A stretch of DNA of 64,000 bases from Prosapia bicincta. Lineage: Eukaryota; Arthropoda; Insecta; Hemiptera; Cercopidae. Position 1 is the stretch's first letter; each line of letters begins with the position of its first letter. Both the position numbers and the translations under genes were made by a program. Below, piece after piece: positions 57,301 to 62,708 of the stretch. The stretch spans positions 92,863,765 to 92,927,764 of the forward strand of contig JBAIZL010000006.1 in NCBI GenBank assembly GCA_036971475.1, written 5' to 3'. The notes beneath the pieces were generated by a model that was not told where the DNA came from, did no database searches, and saw nothing but the letters and a program-made list of their open reading frames with translations.

Positions 57301-60300
57301 TTACAGAGACTCGAACACAACTGGCTGAGTTGGGAAAGAACAAAGAGTCGACTGCTGATGCCAGAGAATTTGCAGAAAATATATACTTTTTTATTTTCTT
57401 ATTATATCTGAATATGAGAGGTTTTTTACTGTATGTAATTTATATATAGCATAGGAAGGGATTGTTTACAAGGTTTAGAATACAAAATTTTAATTATAAA
57501 AGTTAAAGTTACTGCAACTTGAAATTAATACAATTTAATCAATACATTTAGGTTCAGTCGATTCAGCACGACCTCGAGGAGATATGTGGGATCGTGAACA
57601 TGAGCGTGAAATTGGAAGTGAAAGGCGCAAGAGACCTCTTAGTAGGGAGAGGGAAAGAGAAGATGGACGAATAAGGGGAAATGGTCGAGAACGTTTTGAT
57701 GATTTTAATGATGAAAGAGCCAGGCGCTTTCCCTTTAAGCCTGAACCTAGGACCCACTTCAAAGTAAATCTCAGTTTGTATAAGCGATAGATTTGTTTAT
57801 TCTGAGCCTGATATAATTAAAAATAGGAATTAACTTCTAAATAACAAACACCTATTTGCAAATTTTTTGCAACAAGTACTATAATAATATATCTTTAATG
57901 CCATATTTTGTATTTAGTAATACTACTGTAATGTAACACTTTATTTTATAGTAATTTTTAAAAACCTCAAGCCATGTTTAAAAAACTTTGTAAGTTTAAT
58001 TATCTTCCAGTTGATTATCAATTTTCAGTAAAAAAAATTAGAAGTTGTAATTAAATATTATCAAATTTTACTTTTTGCCTCTTTTTACATATATTTTAAA
58101 CTATTAATTCCGGATGACTAAACAGTTGGGTTGTCTGAACTTTACAGCTAGTGTATGTATGGCCTAACATATGGGGTAAGGCATTTTTGTCCAAAACTTA
58201 AACATTTTCCTAATATTGTCATTAGAACTGATGTAGAAATTCATTATGCGGCTCATTTTAATCACTTTCATTTTAGTTTTCAAATATTTTAGTCTGTTTC
58301 TGAAAATTGTTTAAACAAGTCTACTATACAGCATCTAAACAGAACACCCCCACAACTAGAGATGGTCGATCCAGTGACTTTAACCGATTGGTGATTTTAG
58401 TGACAGTGCCCAGATTGGATTAGTGACTTTTACTGGTGACAAAGGATACTGAGACAGCTCTGTATGTACAAATAATAGTCAGGCATACCAAACTGTTGAA
58501 ATGATTCGACACCTCGGTTTTTTTAAAGGTTCATTTTATTTTAAAATAAACTAAAAAATTAAGAACAAACTACCGAGCGCGAAATTGCGCCTACTGTACA
58601 CAACACTGTCACTGTTGTGAAACCTGACAAACCGTCCGCTCACACACGATGTAAATGAGTAGAACCAGTGACAGTGATAAATCAAGTAATGAGAGCTGTG
58701 ATAAAATATCAGTAACTCTTCAGTCAGGGATGGTGAGATTTTGTCCAATCACAACAAAAACCTCTCTCCTTCAGTCAATGACATTGCACGATGATCGACA
58801 CTGAGAGCAGAGCCAGTGACGTTTTACCCAATCCCAATAGAGTTAACTTCTGATCGATCCATTGTCATTGGAACAGGTATTTTTCGTATTTTATCACTAC
58901 CACCAGAGACAAACGAATATCAGTGACAAGTCACCATGATGGAAAATATTGTCCATTTCTAACCACAACCATCCTTATTATTAAATTTTAAAAAAATTTT
59001 AATTTAATTATATTCTAAAGTTAATATTTACTTATTAGTTATAAAATCTATTATTTTTTATCAATTTAAAACCCAGGAAACAAAAGGAAACGCGAAAAAA
59101 TCTCAGGACAAGATAATATTATACATTTTATTTTATACCTGAATTACCTATTATATTTTTGATATGTAGTTTTAAAAAGCAGGAAAATTTAAGCAAACAT
59201 ATGATTTTTATTAGGAGTTAATTAACACTGCTGGTAATAATCCGAGAATAAAGAATACCTTTTCGACTGCAAAGTTAGTGTTGAATCATTCAAATATTCA
59301 GTTTAAAGGCGTCATTAATGTTTGGAGTTTGCTTGGTAAATAATGAAATAATGTTATAGAAGAACCTTTGTGGTAAAAGAAAGTCGCAAAATTAGATTTT
59401 TCTAATGGTTTAGAATATGAATGTTGTTCAGTGTTAAAACAAAAATTTTGGAAGCACTGAAATATATTTTTTACAAATTTATTTCTAAATAGTTTATTTT
59501 TGTACTTGATGCAGACTTTTGCTATATGTTTGACACAGCTGTTGAGTCATACCACAAAAACCCACTTATAATTAAAAAAACCTTATTTTGGAAATGCAGT
59601 AGAACTTTTCTAATTCATCACAGTAATAACTAACATTGTCAGGTAGTATAGTCTCCTCCAGAAAAGAATTTAGTACAAAAGAAAATAACAGACTTTCTTA
59701 TAAAACTAATTTAACGTAAATAGATTTAATAACCTATTTTTTCTTTTAGTGTTATTGTTCTTACAAGGTAATGTAATTTTTTTATGTCTTATAAAAGAGT
59801 AACATACTGTTTTTATAATTACAAACTTAACTGCAGGCTGCTAATGTTTTTATAGTGTTGTGTGGATTTCATTACATACCAGTTTATTATGTATTTATAT
59901 GCTATGTTTATCTATAATTATATATTAAGTTTATGACTTTCGTGATTTTGTCTTTTTTTGGTCCCAAACATGAGGAATTAAAGAGGTTTCCATATTTTAA
60001 AAAAAATTTCATATTAATTTGGGAATTCTAACCTGCATTGTGCTCGTTTATAGTCTTATCTTACGGCGCTTTTAGTGTAAGCTCAAACATTTTATGATTA
60101 ATGATTTTTTATTCAATTAAAAAATATATCAGATGAAAAAAAGTGAAAACATCAAGCATCAAAACATTTTCTATGGAACAGAAATTTAGGTTTTTAGTTA
60201 TTAAACCATCAACATTGCATGAAATATTCAGTTTTCTTTTGCTACTTCTCTAAATCAAAGTAACTGGTAACATGATTTATGGCTTTTTAAGTATTCATTC

Positions 60301-60793
60301 TAGAACTTAATGAGTATATTTAAAATTTTAACATTAAAACTTATTCAACAAACGTCCAACAACTTTTTTTACGACAAACTCTTGAATTAATGAATGTTTT
60401 TTCTTTACTTACATGTAGATTGATCTAACGTTTTAATCAAAGAAAATCGTGTTGTGTATGTTAGCTAAAATTGAATTCTGAGTATGTTATTTGTTGAATA
60501 TAGTAATTGTAGAAAACAGGAGCATTTAAAAACACCCAGAAAGATATTGTTGGGAATGACAATTTCAATTTTTATTTCAGGATGACAATGAATTCATTCC
60601 TTCTGCTTCAATTCGGGGCCGTGGAGGACCACCGCCAATAAGAAGAGGGTTTTCAGGAGGGCCAAGTTTTCGTGGTAGACCAATTATCAGGGGTTCTCCG
60701 AGAGGCTTTAGAGGAGGTCCTACATTTGTTAGGGGTGGACCTCCTAGGGGCCCTTTTGCTGGATCTCGGGGTGGATTTCCACCTCGCAAGTGA
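14295..60793 (+). CDS. RS/RGG-rich putative nuclear RNA-binding protein, nine-exon model
   Basis: Nine exons join without breaking the frame: 14295-14400, 16559-16573, 21312-21367, 31679-31792, 35031-35229, 36087-36185, 53988-54100, 57552-57763 and 60581-60793. They give about 374 codons to TGA at 60791-60793. In order, the product has a charged N-terminal part, a proline/arginine stretch with SPPP and RRSPPRGD, a long Arg/Glu/Asp/Ser region (RERSEREKDRSRDG, SREREREDGRIRG), and a C-terminal GRGG/FRGG/RGG tail. RS and RE runs are usual in splicing-associated proteins and RGG tails bind RNA, so a nuclear RNA-processing role is inferred. No RRM or zinc finger is seen here, and such a domain may lie on exons upstream. 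I do not recognise the family. The first in-frame ATG is at 14312-14314, but the exon starts in mid-codon, so the protein is probably N-terminally incomplete. The four later exons and 35031-36185 are strongest; the first three are predictions from frame and splice sites. Confidence 0.75.
14401..16558 (+). other. Intron, AT-rich
   Basis: No transposon was recognised. A TTA/TCA trinucleotide microsatellite lies at about 15665-15691. It ends in a pyrimidine-rich tract before the microexon. Confidence 0.4.
16559..16573 (+). CDS. RS/RGG gene, putative 15-nt microexon
   Basis: Flanked by an excellent acceptor (TTTTAGTTTTCAG ending at 16558) and donor (AAAAG/GTAGGT from 16574). Its length is divisible by three. 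It enters and leaves in phase 2, matching both neighbours, and adds roughly F-S-D-Q-K without a stop. Inclusion or skipping would both keep the frame, so it could be alternatively spliced. This is prediction from splice signals only. Confidence 0.4.
16574..18420 (+). other. Intron part, AT-rich
   Basis: No recognised element. A short inverted TTAGGTTAG/CTAACCC motif lies near 17330-17345, with little significance. Confidence 0.4.
18421..19296 (+). mobile_element. Decayed Tc1/mariner-superfamily element, DD41D/Tc3-like
   Basis: Imperfect inverted repeats bound it: GTGACTCAAAAGGAATGCTA at the left and, in reverse complement of about 19263-19296, GTGTTACAAAAAGAATGCTG. The plus-strand coding is in fragments. 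It covers KVWCGL-like sequence near 18730, QQVGHRVIFMLDGAHYRQEV with the second catalytic Asp near 18857-18915, RFSNGWIGRDEQV near 18930-18970, SPDLTPSDF near 18990 in a shifted frame, and GYVKNNVYAETFQDLRRL near 19023-19075 in another frame. The spacing of the last two Asp residues is about 41, as in DD41D elements. Several frameshifts and stops mean it is inactive. Confidence 0.8.
19297..20250 (+). other. Intron part, AT-rich
   Basis: No exon or recognisable element was seen. Confidence 0.4.
20251..20350 (+). repeat. tRNA-like SINE relic
   Basis: GGGCAGTTATGGTGTAGTGG followed by TTACTAAAG at 20251-20279 has a strong RNA polymerase III A box (TGGTGTAGTGG). A B box is expected 35-50 bases later, but only a degraded version could be present. 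Possibly a decayed SINE head or tRNA relic. Confidence 0.35.
21312..21367 (+). CDS. RS/RGG gene, putative exon c
   Basis: Acceptor GTGTACAG ends at 21311 and donor ACAG/GTAGGT begins at 21368. The 56-nt exon enters in phase 2 and leaves in phase 1, matching the exons on either side. It reads KTSARWIPNELPEGNSVT. The donor is strong, while the acceptor has a weak pyrimidine tract. Confidence 0.5.
21710..21990 (+). pseudogene. C-terminal fragment of a mariner transposase
   Basis: Near 21725-21830 the plus strand reads QLTKQTIENIHPLNSPF, then IAPSEFHLFGPL, then a TAG. It corresponds to the mariner segment ending in SPDLAPSDFHLF, with both acidic residues of the motif changed (F and E). Lysine-rich remnants of the C-terminus follow. 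It is embedded in the intron, heavily decayed and without detectable ends. Confidence 0.6.
22581..22760 (+). pseudogene. piggyBac-type transposase N-terminal remnant
   Basis: ATG-led frame starting MAGTSRDMVLNINSAF and ending in an acidic Ser/Asp/Glu run (SETSSGDEFSDIDATN, then ESESDDDDSDT) before TAA. Acidic, disordered N-termini of this kind are usual in piggyBac transposases, and the frame lies inside a TTAA-flanked element. The remaining 80-90% of the enzyme, including the DDD core, is missing. Confidence 0.55.
22822..22878. repeat. (TA)n microsatellite, about 57 bp
   Basis: Uninterrupted TA dinucleotides inside the piggyBac-like element, directly after the transposase remnant. Confidence 0.95.
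23282..23844 (+). other. Intron part, AT-rich
   Basis: No exon or recognised repeat was seen. Confidence 0.4.
23845..24136. mobile_element. Tigger/pogo-like MITE (292 bp)
   Basis: The left end CAGTAGAGTCTCGATAATTC and the reverse complement of the right end CAGTGGAGTCTCGAAATTCC form inverted repeats flanked by TA on both sides. The ends resemble the CAGT...TCGATTAT style of insect Tigger elements. Inside, AACATTTCTTGGAAGCC followed by YGACT occurs twice as a direct repeat (about 23998 and 24050). No coding is present. Confidence 0.75.
24137..25649 (+). other. Intron part with a solo Tigger-like end
   Basis: At about 24508-24540 the sequence TATAGTAGAGTATCGATAAT resembles the end of the MITE at 23845, suggesting a truncated relative. 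Otherwise nothing was recognised. Confidence 0.35.
25650..26760 (-). mobile_element. Decayed Tc1-superfamily element with DUF4817-type N-terminus, minus strand
   Basis: The minus strand at 26470-26751 encodes MEHRTIQESIVAVRVYYQH and later NQTTGCSQNARTLENF, matching the DUF4817/HTH start of IS630-Tc1 transposases in insects. Frame 26346-26552 continues with LKLHELKFHLYKLQ. Further downstream on the minus strand come DEANFYINGYVRNHNYR (about 26230-26260), the HERPLHISKVTVYCV region, YVTMLYTFLALQIHS, and FFQHYIATTHTAQV, the latter at the QQDGATAHTA catalytic position. Near 25740-25790 there is ATQPETLFRSLHNFQN. All catalytic Asp motifs are disrupted and the frame changes several times. Ends were not defined. 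Confidence 0.75.
27299..27370. repeat. (TA)n then (CA)n microsatellite
   Basis: About 64 bp of TA dinucleotides followed by a short CA run (27363-27370). A MITE lies directly beside it. Confidence 0.95.
27375..27776. mobile_element. hAT-like MITE (402 bp) inserted beside a microsatellite
   Basis: The left end TAGGCTCGCCCAGAGAAA and the reverse complement of the right end TAGGCCCGCCCAGAGAGA form inverted repeats of hAT style. The flanking 8-mers CACACGCA and CATACACA agree at 6 of 8 positions, consistent with an old 8-bp target duplication in CA-rich DNA. No transposase was seen. Confidence 0.65.
27777..29818 (+). other. Intron part, AT-rich
   Basis: Apart from the candidate cassette exon at 28686-28723 and a palindrome CAGGGTGACTTCACCCCTG at about 29300, nothing was recognised. 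Confidence 0.4.
28686..28723 (+). other. Candidate 38-nt cassette (poison) exon of the RS/RGG gene
   Basis: A strong acceptor (TTATTTATTATTTCAG ending 28685) and near-consensus donor (AAAAAG/GTAAGG from 28724) bound 38 nt. Entered from exon 21312-21367 in phase 1 it reads NQEEYLLSV and then TAG at 28715-28717. Its length is not divisible by three. Inclusion would therefore truncate the protein and send the mRNA to nonsense-mediated decay, as known for poison exons in SR-protein genes. There is no expression evidence, and it may be a chance pair of splice sites. Confidence 0.35.
29819..30182. mobile_element. MITE-like element with about 70-bp inverted repeats
   Basis: The left arm (core about 29877-29945, GAAGGGCAATATCTT ... 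CTAGTGATGTAGAAC) matches the reverse complement of the right arm (about 30108-30175, GAAGGGCAATATCTT ... CTAGTGATGCAGAAC). Both outer edges carry TTAACAAC. The left side has about 40 extra bases between edge and core. No coding. Confidence 0.65.
30300..30720 (-). pseudogene. Fragment of a Tc1-like transposase, minus strand
   Basis: On the minus strand the order is VWGGILIIGHMQTPMVTMRY, YIQKCITQYGTSIL, then in another frame YDNAHPHTTNVTQL (about 30445-30480), which is the second catalytic Asp motif of Tc1 enzymes (DNARPHTA). The first and third Asp regions were not identified. Frameshifts and stops are present. Confidence 0.55.
30721..31678 (+). other. Intron part before the RS/RGG exon d
   Basis: A stretch at about 30830-30906 reads SDHSDNEVLSDDMYVPSLHK before a stop, acidic like a piggyBac N-terminus. 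A TTAACCCGTAACT-type sequence in reverse lies near 31070-31090. These hint at a further piggyBac relic but are not enough for a call. Confidence 0.3.
31679..31792 (+). CDS. RS/RGG gene, exon d
   Basis: Acceptor AAAACAG ends at 31678 and donor GCAG/GTAATA begins at 31793. The 114-nt exon is phase 1 at both ends. It reads EGSRPLSIRPEFVPETSRD, then RQSDEYRRIVALNSAQN. Codon use is balanced and the frame has no stop. Joined to the next exon it forms an Asp codon across the junction. Confidence 0.75.
32247..33839. mobile_element. Tigger/pogo-like element with TA target site, host of a nested insertion
   Basis: The left end around 32247-32300 (GTCAACCTCTATATAACGAA) and the reverse complement of the right end (CAGTCGAACCTCTGTATAAC) match. 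Inner blocks of the AACCTCTATATAACGAATG type recur two or three times at both ends. The right end is followed by TA (33840-33841). The interior is occupied by a TTAA-flanked insertion. No Tigger transposase frame was identified. Confidence 0.65.
32419..33359. mobile_element. Nested piggyBac-like non-autonomous element
   Basis: TTAA at 32419-32422 and 33356-33359 flank inverted repeats. The left CACGTTCAGCATGGC and reverse complement of the right CACTTTCAACACGGC share 12 of 15 positions. The ends resemble those of the element at 22330-23281 (CACGTTGGCTGCGGC), so both may belong to related families. The inside has no recognisable transposase. Position inside the Tigger-like repeat gives relative age: it inserted later. 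Confidence 0.55.
33842..35030 (+). other. Intron part before exon e
   Basis: AT-rich, no recognised element or exon. Confidence 0.4.
35031..35229 (+). CDS. RS/RGG gene, exon e
   Basis: Acceptor ATTGTAG ends at 35030 and donor GAGAG/GTAATT begins at 35230. The 199-nt exon enters in phase 1 and leaves in phase 2. It encodes RERSEREKDRSRDGRYSPPP, RYEEPPHSYLSREPRERVRS, and SSSRRSPPRGDYYEGPDK. Multiple RS, SP and RE motifs suggest SR-kinase sites and a splicing-related role. The upstream extension to 34949 is intronic read-through. Confidence 0.85.
36087..36185 (+). CDS. RS/RGG gene, exon f
   Basis: Acceptor GTCCAACAG ends at 36086 and donor GAAAG/GTAATT starts at 36186. The 99-nt exon is phase 2 at both ends. 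It encodes DSNRDDLRHELDLRRRDDSR and FPERHGSYERER, a charged Arg/Asp/Glu segment continuing exon e. The following intron is 17.8 kb and holds the satellite array. Confidence 0.85.
36567..36803. repeat. Long inverted repeat, 68-bp arms, 101-bp spacer
   Basis: The arm at 36567-36634 and the reverse complement of 36736-36803 agree at 63 of 68 positions. Three of the five differences would form G-U pairs in RNA. The spacer contains a duplicated TATATAGGCATA motif. It probably derives from a MITE. In the pre-mRNA it would form a long stem just downstream of exon f. Confidence 0.85.
37010..37270 (-). repeat. Dispersed repeat family R1, copy C (minus orientation)
   Basis: In reverse complement it matches copy B in blocks GTTTCGACGACAGCCAAATGG, AACTCGATTGGATGAATAAA, TATTTTATTAACAATTGAAA and GGAGAGTGTGAGCTAA. 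It lacks the tRNA-like box present in copy B, through deletion in C or insertion in B. Confidence 0.65.
37271..38341 (+). other. Intron part, AT-rich
   Basis: Contains a short CA run near 37585 and no exon or recognised element. Confidence 0.4.
38342..38660. other. Unrecognised open region next to the satellite
   Basis: This block is less AT-rich than its surroundings. It is open on both strands: plus 38380-38658 (92 codons, starting MPPFQPDFYIIERGRIHTAL) and minus 38342-38566 (ending AAFKLHKRFKRNCE). Neither frame matches a family I know. It is probably part of an old mobile element. A donor-like AGG/GTAAGT sits at about 38523. Confidence 0.3.
44619..51570. repeat. Higher-order duplication of 29 monomers (3538 bp) inside the satellite
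   Basis: Classifying each unit by its variant sites gives the same order of about 28 units in 44619-48156 and 48157-51570, with one unit differing in one site and divergence only at the end. The offset is 3538 bp, exactly 29 x 122. Inside it, a 9-unit block (1098 bp) starting at 43521 is repeated at 44619 and again at 48157. Confidence 0.85.
51451..52915. repeat. 733-bp tandem duplication at the right part of the array
   Basis: The distinctive GGCATTTATT unit at 51451 recurs at 52184. Each is followed by a unit with GTAACTTTTG and then a GACATTC unit. The offset of 733 equals six monomers plus one base. Confidence 0.75.
53127..53887 (+). mobile_element. Internally deleted Tigger/pogo element
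   Basis: The left end CAGTAGAACTCCAATTATTA, preceded by TA, pairs imperfectly with the reverse complement of the right end (CAGTACAACT ... GGAACTCCAACTATGCGAAC). Between them, only the DNA-binding N-terminus of the transposase remains at 53406-53609. The catalytic domain is absent. Confidence 0.7.
53406..53609 (+). pseudogene. Tigger/jerky-type HTH (CENP-B N-like) transposase remnant
   Basis: The frame contains DKDITGKQLVEMYSVGPSTI followed by SDIKRSKPTLLNFMS, matching the helix-turn-helix of Tigger/jerky proteins (GESGKKLAEEYGVGxSTISDIKK). It stops by TAA at 53607-53609 shortly after the HTH. Open frame appears to extend upstream of the GTG at 53406 (KRVVFS...). The remainder of the transposase has been lost. 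Confidence 0.75.
53988..54100 (+). CDS. RS/RGG gene, exon g
   Basis: Acceptor TTATTTTAG ends at 53987 and donor AGAG/GTAATT starts at 54101. The 113-nt exon enters in phase 2 and leaves in phase 1. It encodes DLRARIMEKRIDARHEDFHY and ERNRRRELSIPPHERHR. It is again Arg/Glu/His-rich and has no stop in frame. Confidence 0.85.
54250..54545 (+). repeat. Dispersed repeat family R2, copy 2
   Basis: Matches 55585-55835 in the same orientation and 4725-5000 in reverse. The minus strand is open over this whole copy (54252-54545, 97 codons, containing LTASASDMST and NVDSLMQVSDLTVP). The other copies break the same frame, so the family may descend from a coding element I do not recognise. Confidence 0.75.
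54546..55584 (+). other. Intron part between R2 copies
   Basis: Somewhat less AT-rich than average and possibly part of the same parent element as R2. No family was recognised. Confidence 0.3.
55585..55835 (+). repeat. Dispersed repeat family R2, copy 3
   Basis: Aligns to copy 2 through GACTGTCAAAACACTGACTT, GTCGATATTAGA, GAAATAACAAACAATTTTGA and AGACATATCAGATGCAGAAG. It lies 1.3 kb downstream of copy 2 in the same orientation. Confidence 0.75.
55836..56569 (+). other. Intron part, unrecognised
   Basis: Some protein-like composition on the minus strand near 55980-56280 with scattered stops. No family assigned; possibly more of the R2 parent element. Confidence 0.3.
56570..56961. mobile_element. 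Possible piggyBac-like MITE (TTAA-flanked)
   Basis: TTAACACTTCGAGGACCCAC at 56570 and the reverse complement of the right edge, TTAACACTTTTCCCACC at 56961, share TTAACACTT and a later CCCAC. Short matching makes this tentative. No coding. Confidence 0.4.
56990..57400 (+). repeat. Possible Tigger-like MITE end
   Basis: ACGGTTGTACCTCCATATCC at about 56991, followed by GCGGATAATGGGATCC, resembles Tigger termini (CAGTNGNACCTC...ATAATCG). The opposite end was not found. Confidence 0.3.
57552..57763 (+). CDS. RS/RGG gene, exon h
   Basis: Acceptor ACATTTAG ends at 57551 and donor CAAA/GTAAAT starts at 57764. The 212-nt exon enters in phase 1 and leaves in phase 0. It encodes SVDSARPRGDMWDREHEREI, RRKRPLSREREREDGRIRG and RARRFPFKPEPRTHFK. 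RE and RR repeats continue the charged domain. Open frames on the minus strand here are shadows of its biased composition. Confidence 0.9.
57764..58356 (+). other. Intron part, AT-rich
   Basis: No recognised element before the hAT-like MITE. Confidence 0.4.
58357..58961. mobile_element. hAT-like MITE, copy 2, with 8-bp target duplication
   Basis: The ends are TAGAGATGG (58357) and, in reverse complement, TAGAAATGG (58961). The flanks CCCACAAC (58349-58356) and ACCACAAC (58962-58969) match at 7 of 8 positions, the length expected for hAT insertion. It aligns to copy 1 (11584-12279) across most of its length but lacks some internal sequence. It has many CAGTGAC/GTCACTG boxes. Confidence 0.8.
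58970..60580 (+). other. Intron part before terminal exon
   Basis: AT-rich with no recognised element. It ends in a good acceptor, TTTTTATTTCAG. Confidence 0.45.
60581..60793 (+). CDS. RS/RGG gene, terminal exon i (RGG tail)
   Basis: Acceptor TTTTTATTTCAG ends at 60580. The exon is phase 0 and ends in TGA at 60791-60793. It begins DDNEFIPSASIRGRGGPPPI and continues with repeated FRG/RGG/GPP modules (RRGFSGGPSFRGRPIIRG, FRGGPTFVRGGPPRGPF) to GFPPRK. Such Gly/Arg tails bind RNA and are common targets of arginine methylation. The exon is much richer in G and C than its flanks. Confidence 0.9.
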   Translation, partial: DDNEFIPSASIRGRGGPPPIRRGFSGGPSFRGRPIIRGSPRGFRGGPTFVRGGPPRGPFAGSRGGFPPRK

Positions 60794-61505
60794 TATGTAC
60801 TATGAGATATTGTTCTTTGAACATGTCTGTAGATAACCTGAAATCTACATTCACGTACATTTTATATATATAAATTTGCTTTTAAAAAATGTAACAAATT
60901 TGAATGATTGATTTAACAATTTCAAGGGTGAAGTTTATCTATAAAAATGTATACATTATTAATATCATTAATTGTTTTTTATGTAGTAAGTTACAGATAT
61001 TAATTTTCATTTTTGTCATAATTTTTTTGTTTGTATGCTTTAGTTTATTTGACTTCTTGTGTGACAATTACAAAATGCTTCTTGATTTTAATTTTATTTC
61101 TTCTGTTATCCATATTTTTGGTTTAGTGTAAATTTATTGTTTGGTGTTCTAATATGATTATTATTTATTTTCTTTATGTTTAGTATGTATTTCACTTAAT
61201 TTATATTCTACAGCTTTTAAATTATTTAAAATAACCATTCCTCTTTAAAAATGTTGGTAATTAAATCATAAGCGTGAATTACTGATAACAGTATCGTAAG
61301 ATGTATGTAGTAAGTTTTGTTGTTAATTGTATTTCTAGCACAATAACTTTTCTATTATTTGAAGAATAGAAAAATGTGTAATAAATCTCTGAATACCTAT
61401 TTAATTTTTCAGAGGGATATATTTTTAAAATTGCTTAAACATTTTTTGTTTTAGTATGTCTTTTTGAAGTAGTAGTAATATTAAAAGTTATTTTATAGTA
61501 ATAAA
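60794..61505 (+). terminator. 3' untranslated region with candidate poly(A) signals
   Basis: T-rich sequence follows the TGA. Canonical AATAAA hexamers occur at 61380-61385 and 61500-61505. The true cleavage site cannot be chosen without transcript data. Confidence 0.5.
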
Positions 61506-61607
61506 GGATTTCAGTGAATAATATTAGAAGTTTTTTAGATCCTGCCTAATAACATCTTGGGAAACTAATTTAATTAATTTAAACAATTTATTGGTGATTC
61601 TGCTCCA

Positions 61608-61734
61608 TTTGACTGTATTCAACTTAAACAAAATAAATTATCTTTAAAATATAACCACAAAACATTCTTTGTAAATCTATTACTTCATATTCTGACACAT
61701 TGATGTCATTCTTACAGCACAACCTAACTCGTTT
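61608..61734 (+). repeat. Direct repeat R3, left copy
   Basis: Matches 63717-63837 in order: TTTGACTGTATTCAACT, AAATTATCTTTAAAAT-like, CATTCTTT, AATCTATTACTTCAT-like, CAACCTAACTCGTTT. Both copies surround the Tigger-derived block at 61752-62708. Confidence 0.6.
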
Positions 61735-61751
61735 TGAGAGTTATTACAATA

Positions 61752-62464
61752 TAGTAATACCTTAACTTACGCGATTCCCAAGTTATGCGGTTTTAAATCA
61801 TGCTGTCCGAGTTGCGCAGAAACTGTCCTGTTCTGAAAGAAAATGCCTAAAAGAACTTTTATAGCGCTTGTAGAGAAAATATTTCCAGGTTTTAAGGCCA
61901 TTAAAGACCGATTAACAGTGATGGTTGGCACAAATTCAGCTGGTGACTGTAAATTGCAACCTCTCATAGTTTATCGCTCAGAAAATCCATGGGCATTAAT
62001 AAATATTTCTAAAGCTAGCTTCCCCATTATTTGGAAGTCAAATCGGAAGGTTTAGGTGACAGCTTCATTTCCTGAGGACTGGTTTGATCATCATGTCATA
62101 CCTCAAGTCGGACGTTATTGTCGGTCTAAACAAATTCCTTTCAAAAAAGTAATTCCTATTAATTGACAATGCACCTGGTCATCCTCCTCCTACTTTAACT
62201 AATTTCGACACGCGCATTAAAGTGATATTTTTGCCACCAAATACAAATAATTTGCTTCAAATGATGGATCAGGGAGTCGTCAAAACATTTAAAGCTTATT
62301 ACACTAGAAGATCATTTGCGCATCTGCATGACGCTATGAGACAGAAAAACGAGCACTCTGTTGAAGATTGTTCGAAACAATTCAACATTTTAAATGCTTT
62401 GGAAATCATAGGTAATATTCGAATGAAATTTCACAAAAAAACTGTGAATGGTGTTTGGAAAAAA
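61752..62464 (+). pseudogene. Tigger-type DDE transposase pseudogene, N-terminally deleted
   Basis: A Tigger-like terminal sequence begins near 61752. Only about 90 bases later the catalytic domain begins: ETVLF, TGA for Trp, KKMPKRTFIALVEKIFPGFK, then KDRLTVMVGTNSAGDCKLQ and PLIVYRSENPWAL. After a TAG at about 62053-62055 the same frame continues through FPEDWFDHHVIPQ. A frameshift follows near 62155. The next frame has LLIDNAPGHPPP with a catalytic Asp, FLPPNTNNLLQMMDQGVVKT with another, and ends with KKTVNGVWKKQ. The DNA-binding half is missing and the right end is interrupted by a MITE. Confidence 0.85.
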
Positions 62465-62708
62465 CAGGGGCACGTCCCCCCCCCCCCAACCAAATAGTGT
62501 TAGCAAAAAATGTTAACCTATAAAATGGCACTAGGTTTTTAGCAAAATATCTTGCCGATGGCTCAACAATTGTGTAATTTTAAGTGCCAAAAAGTCATAA
62601 AATATTATTTCTAGGGATAAAAATGTTCAAAATTTCCTCAGGAAGGTTTTGCCCCCGTGACCCTGTGGGTTGTGCCCTCTCCAAACCATCATCCTGGCTA
62701 TGCCCCTG
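62465..62708. mobile_element. hAT-like MITE with CAGGGGC ends, inserted in the Tigger remnant
   Basis: The left end CAGGGGCACGTCCCC and the reverse complement of the right end CAGGGGCATAGCCAGG form short inverted repeats. It interrupts the Tigger frame directly after VWKK. It contains a run of about 13 C. An exact 8-bp target duplication was not found, so edges could be off or the flanks may have diverged. Confidence 0.55.

Noticed and set aside
57535..57762. Minus-strand open frames opposite exon h
   Set aside because: They are shadows of the Arg/Glu-rich plus-strand exon, which has matching splice sites and phase.
60577..60789. Minus-strand open frame opposite the RGG exon
   Set aside because: It is a mirror of the Gly/Arg-rich codons. 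The plus strand carries the acceptor, the frame and the stop.
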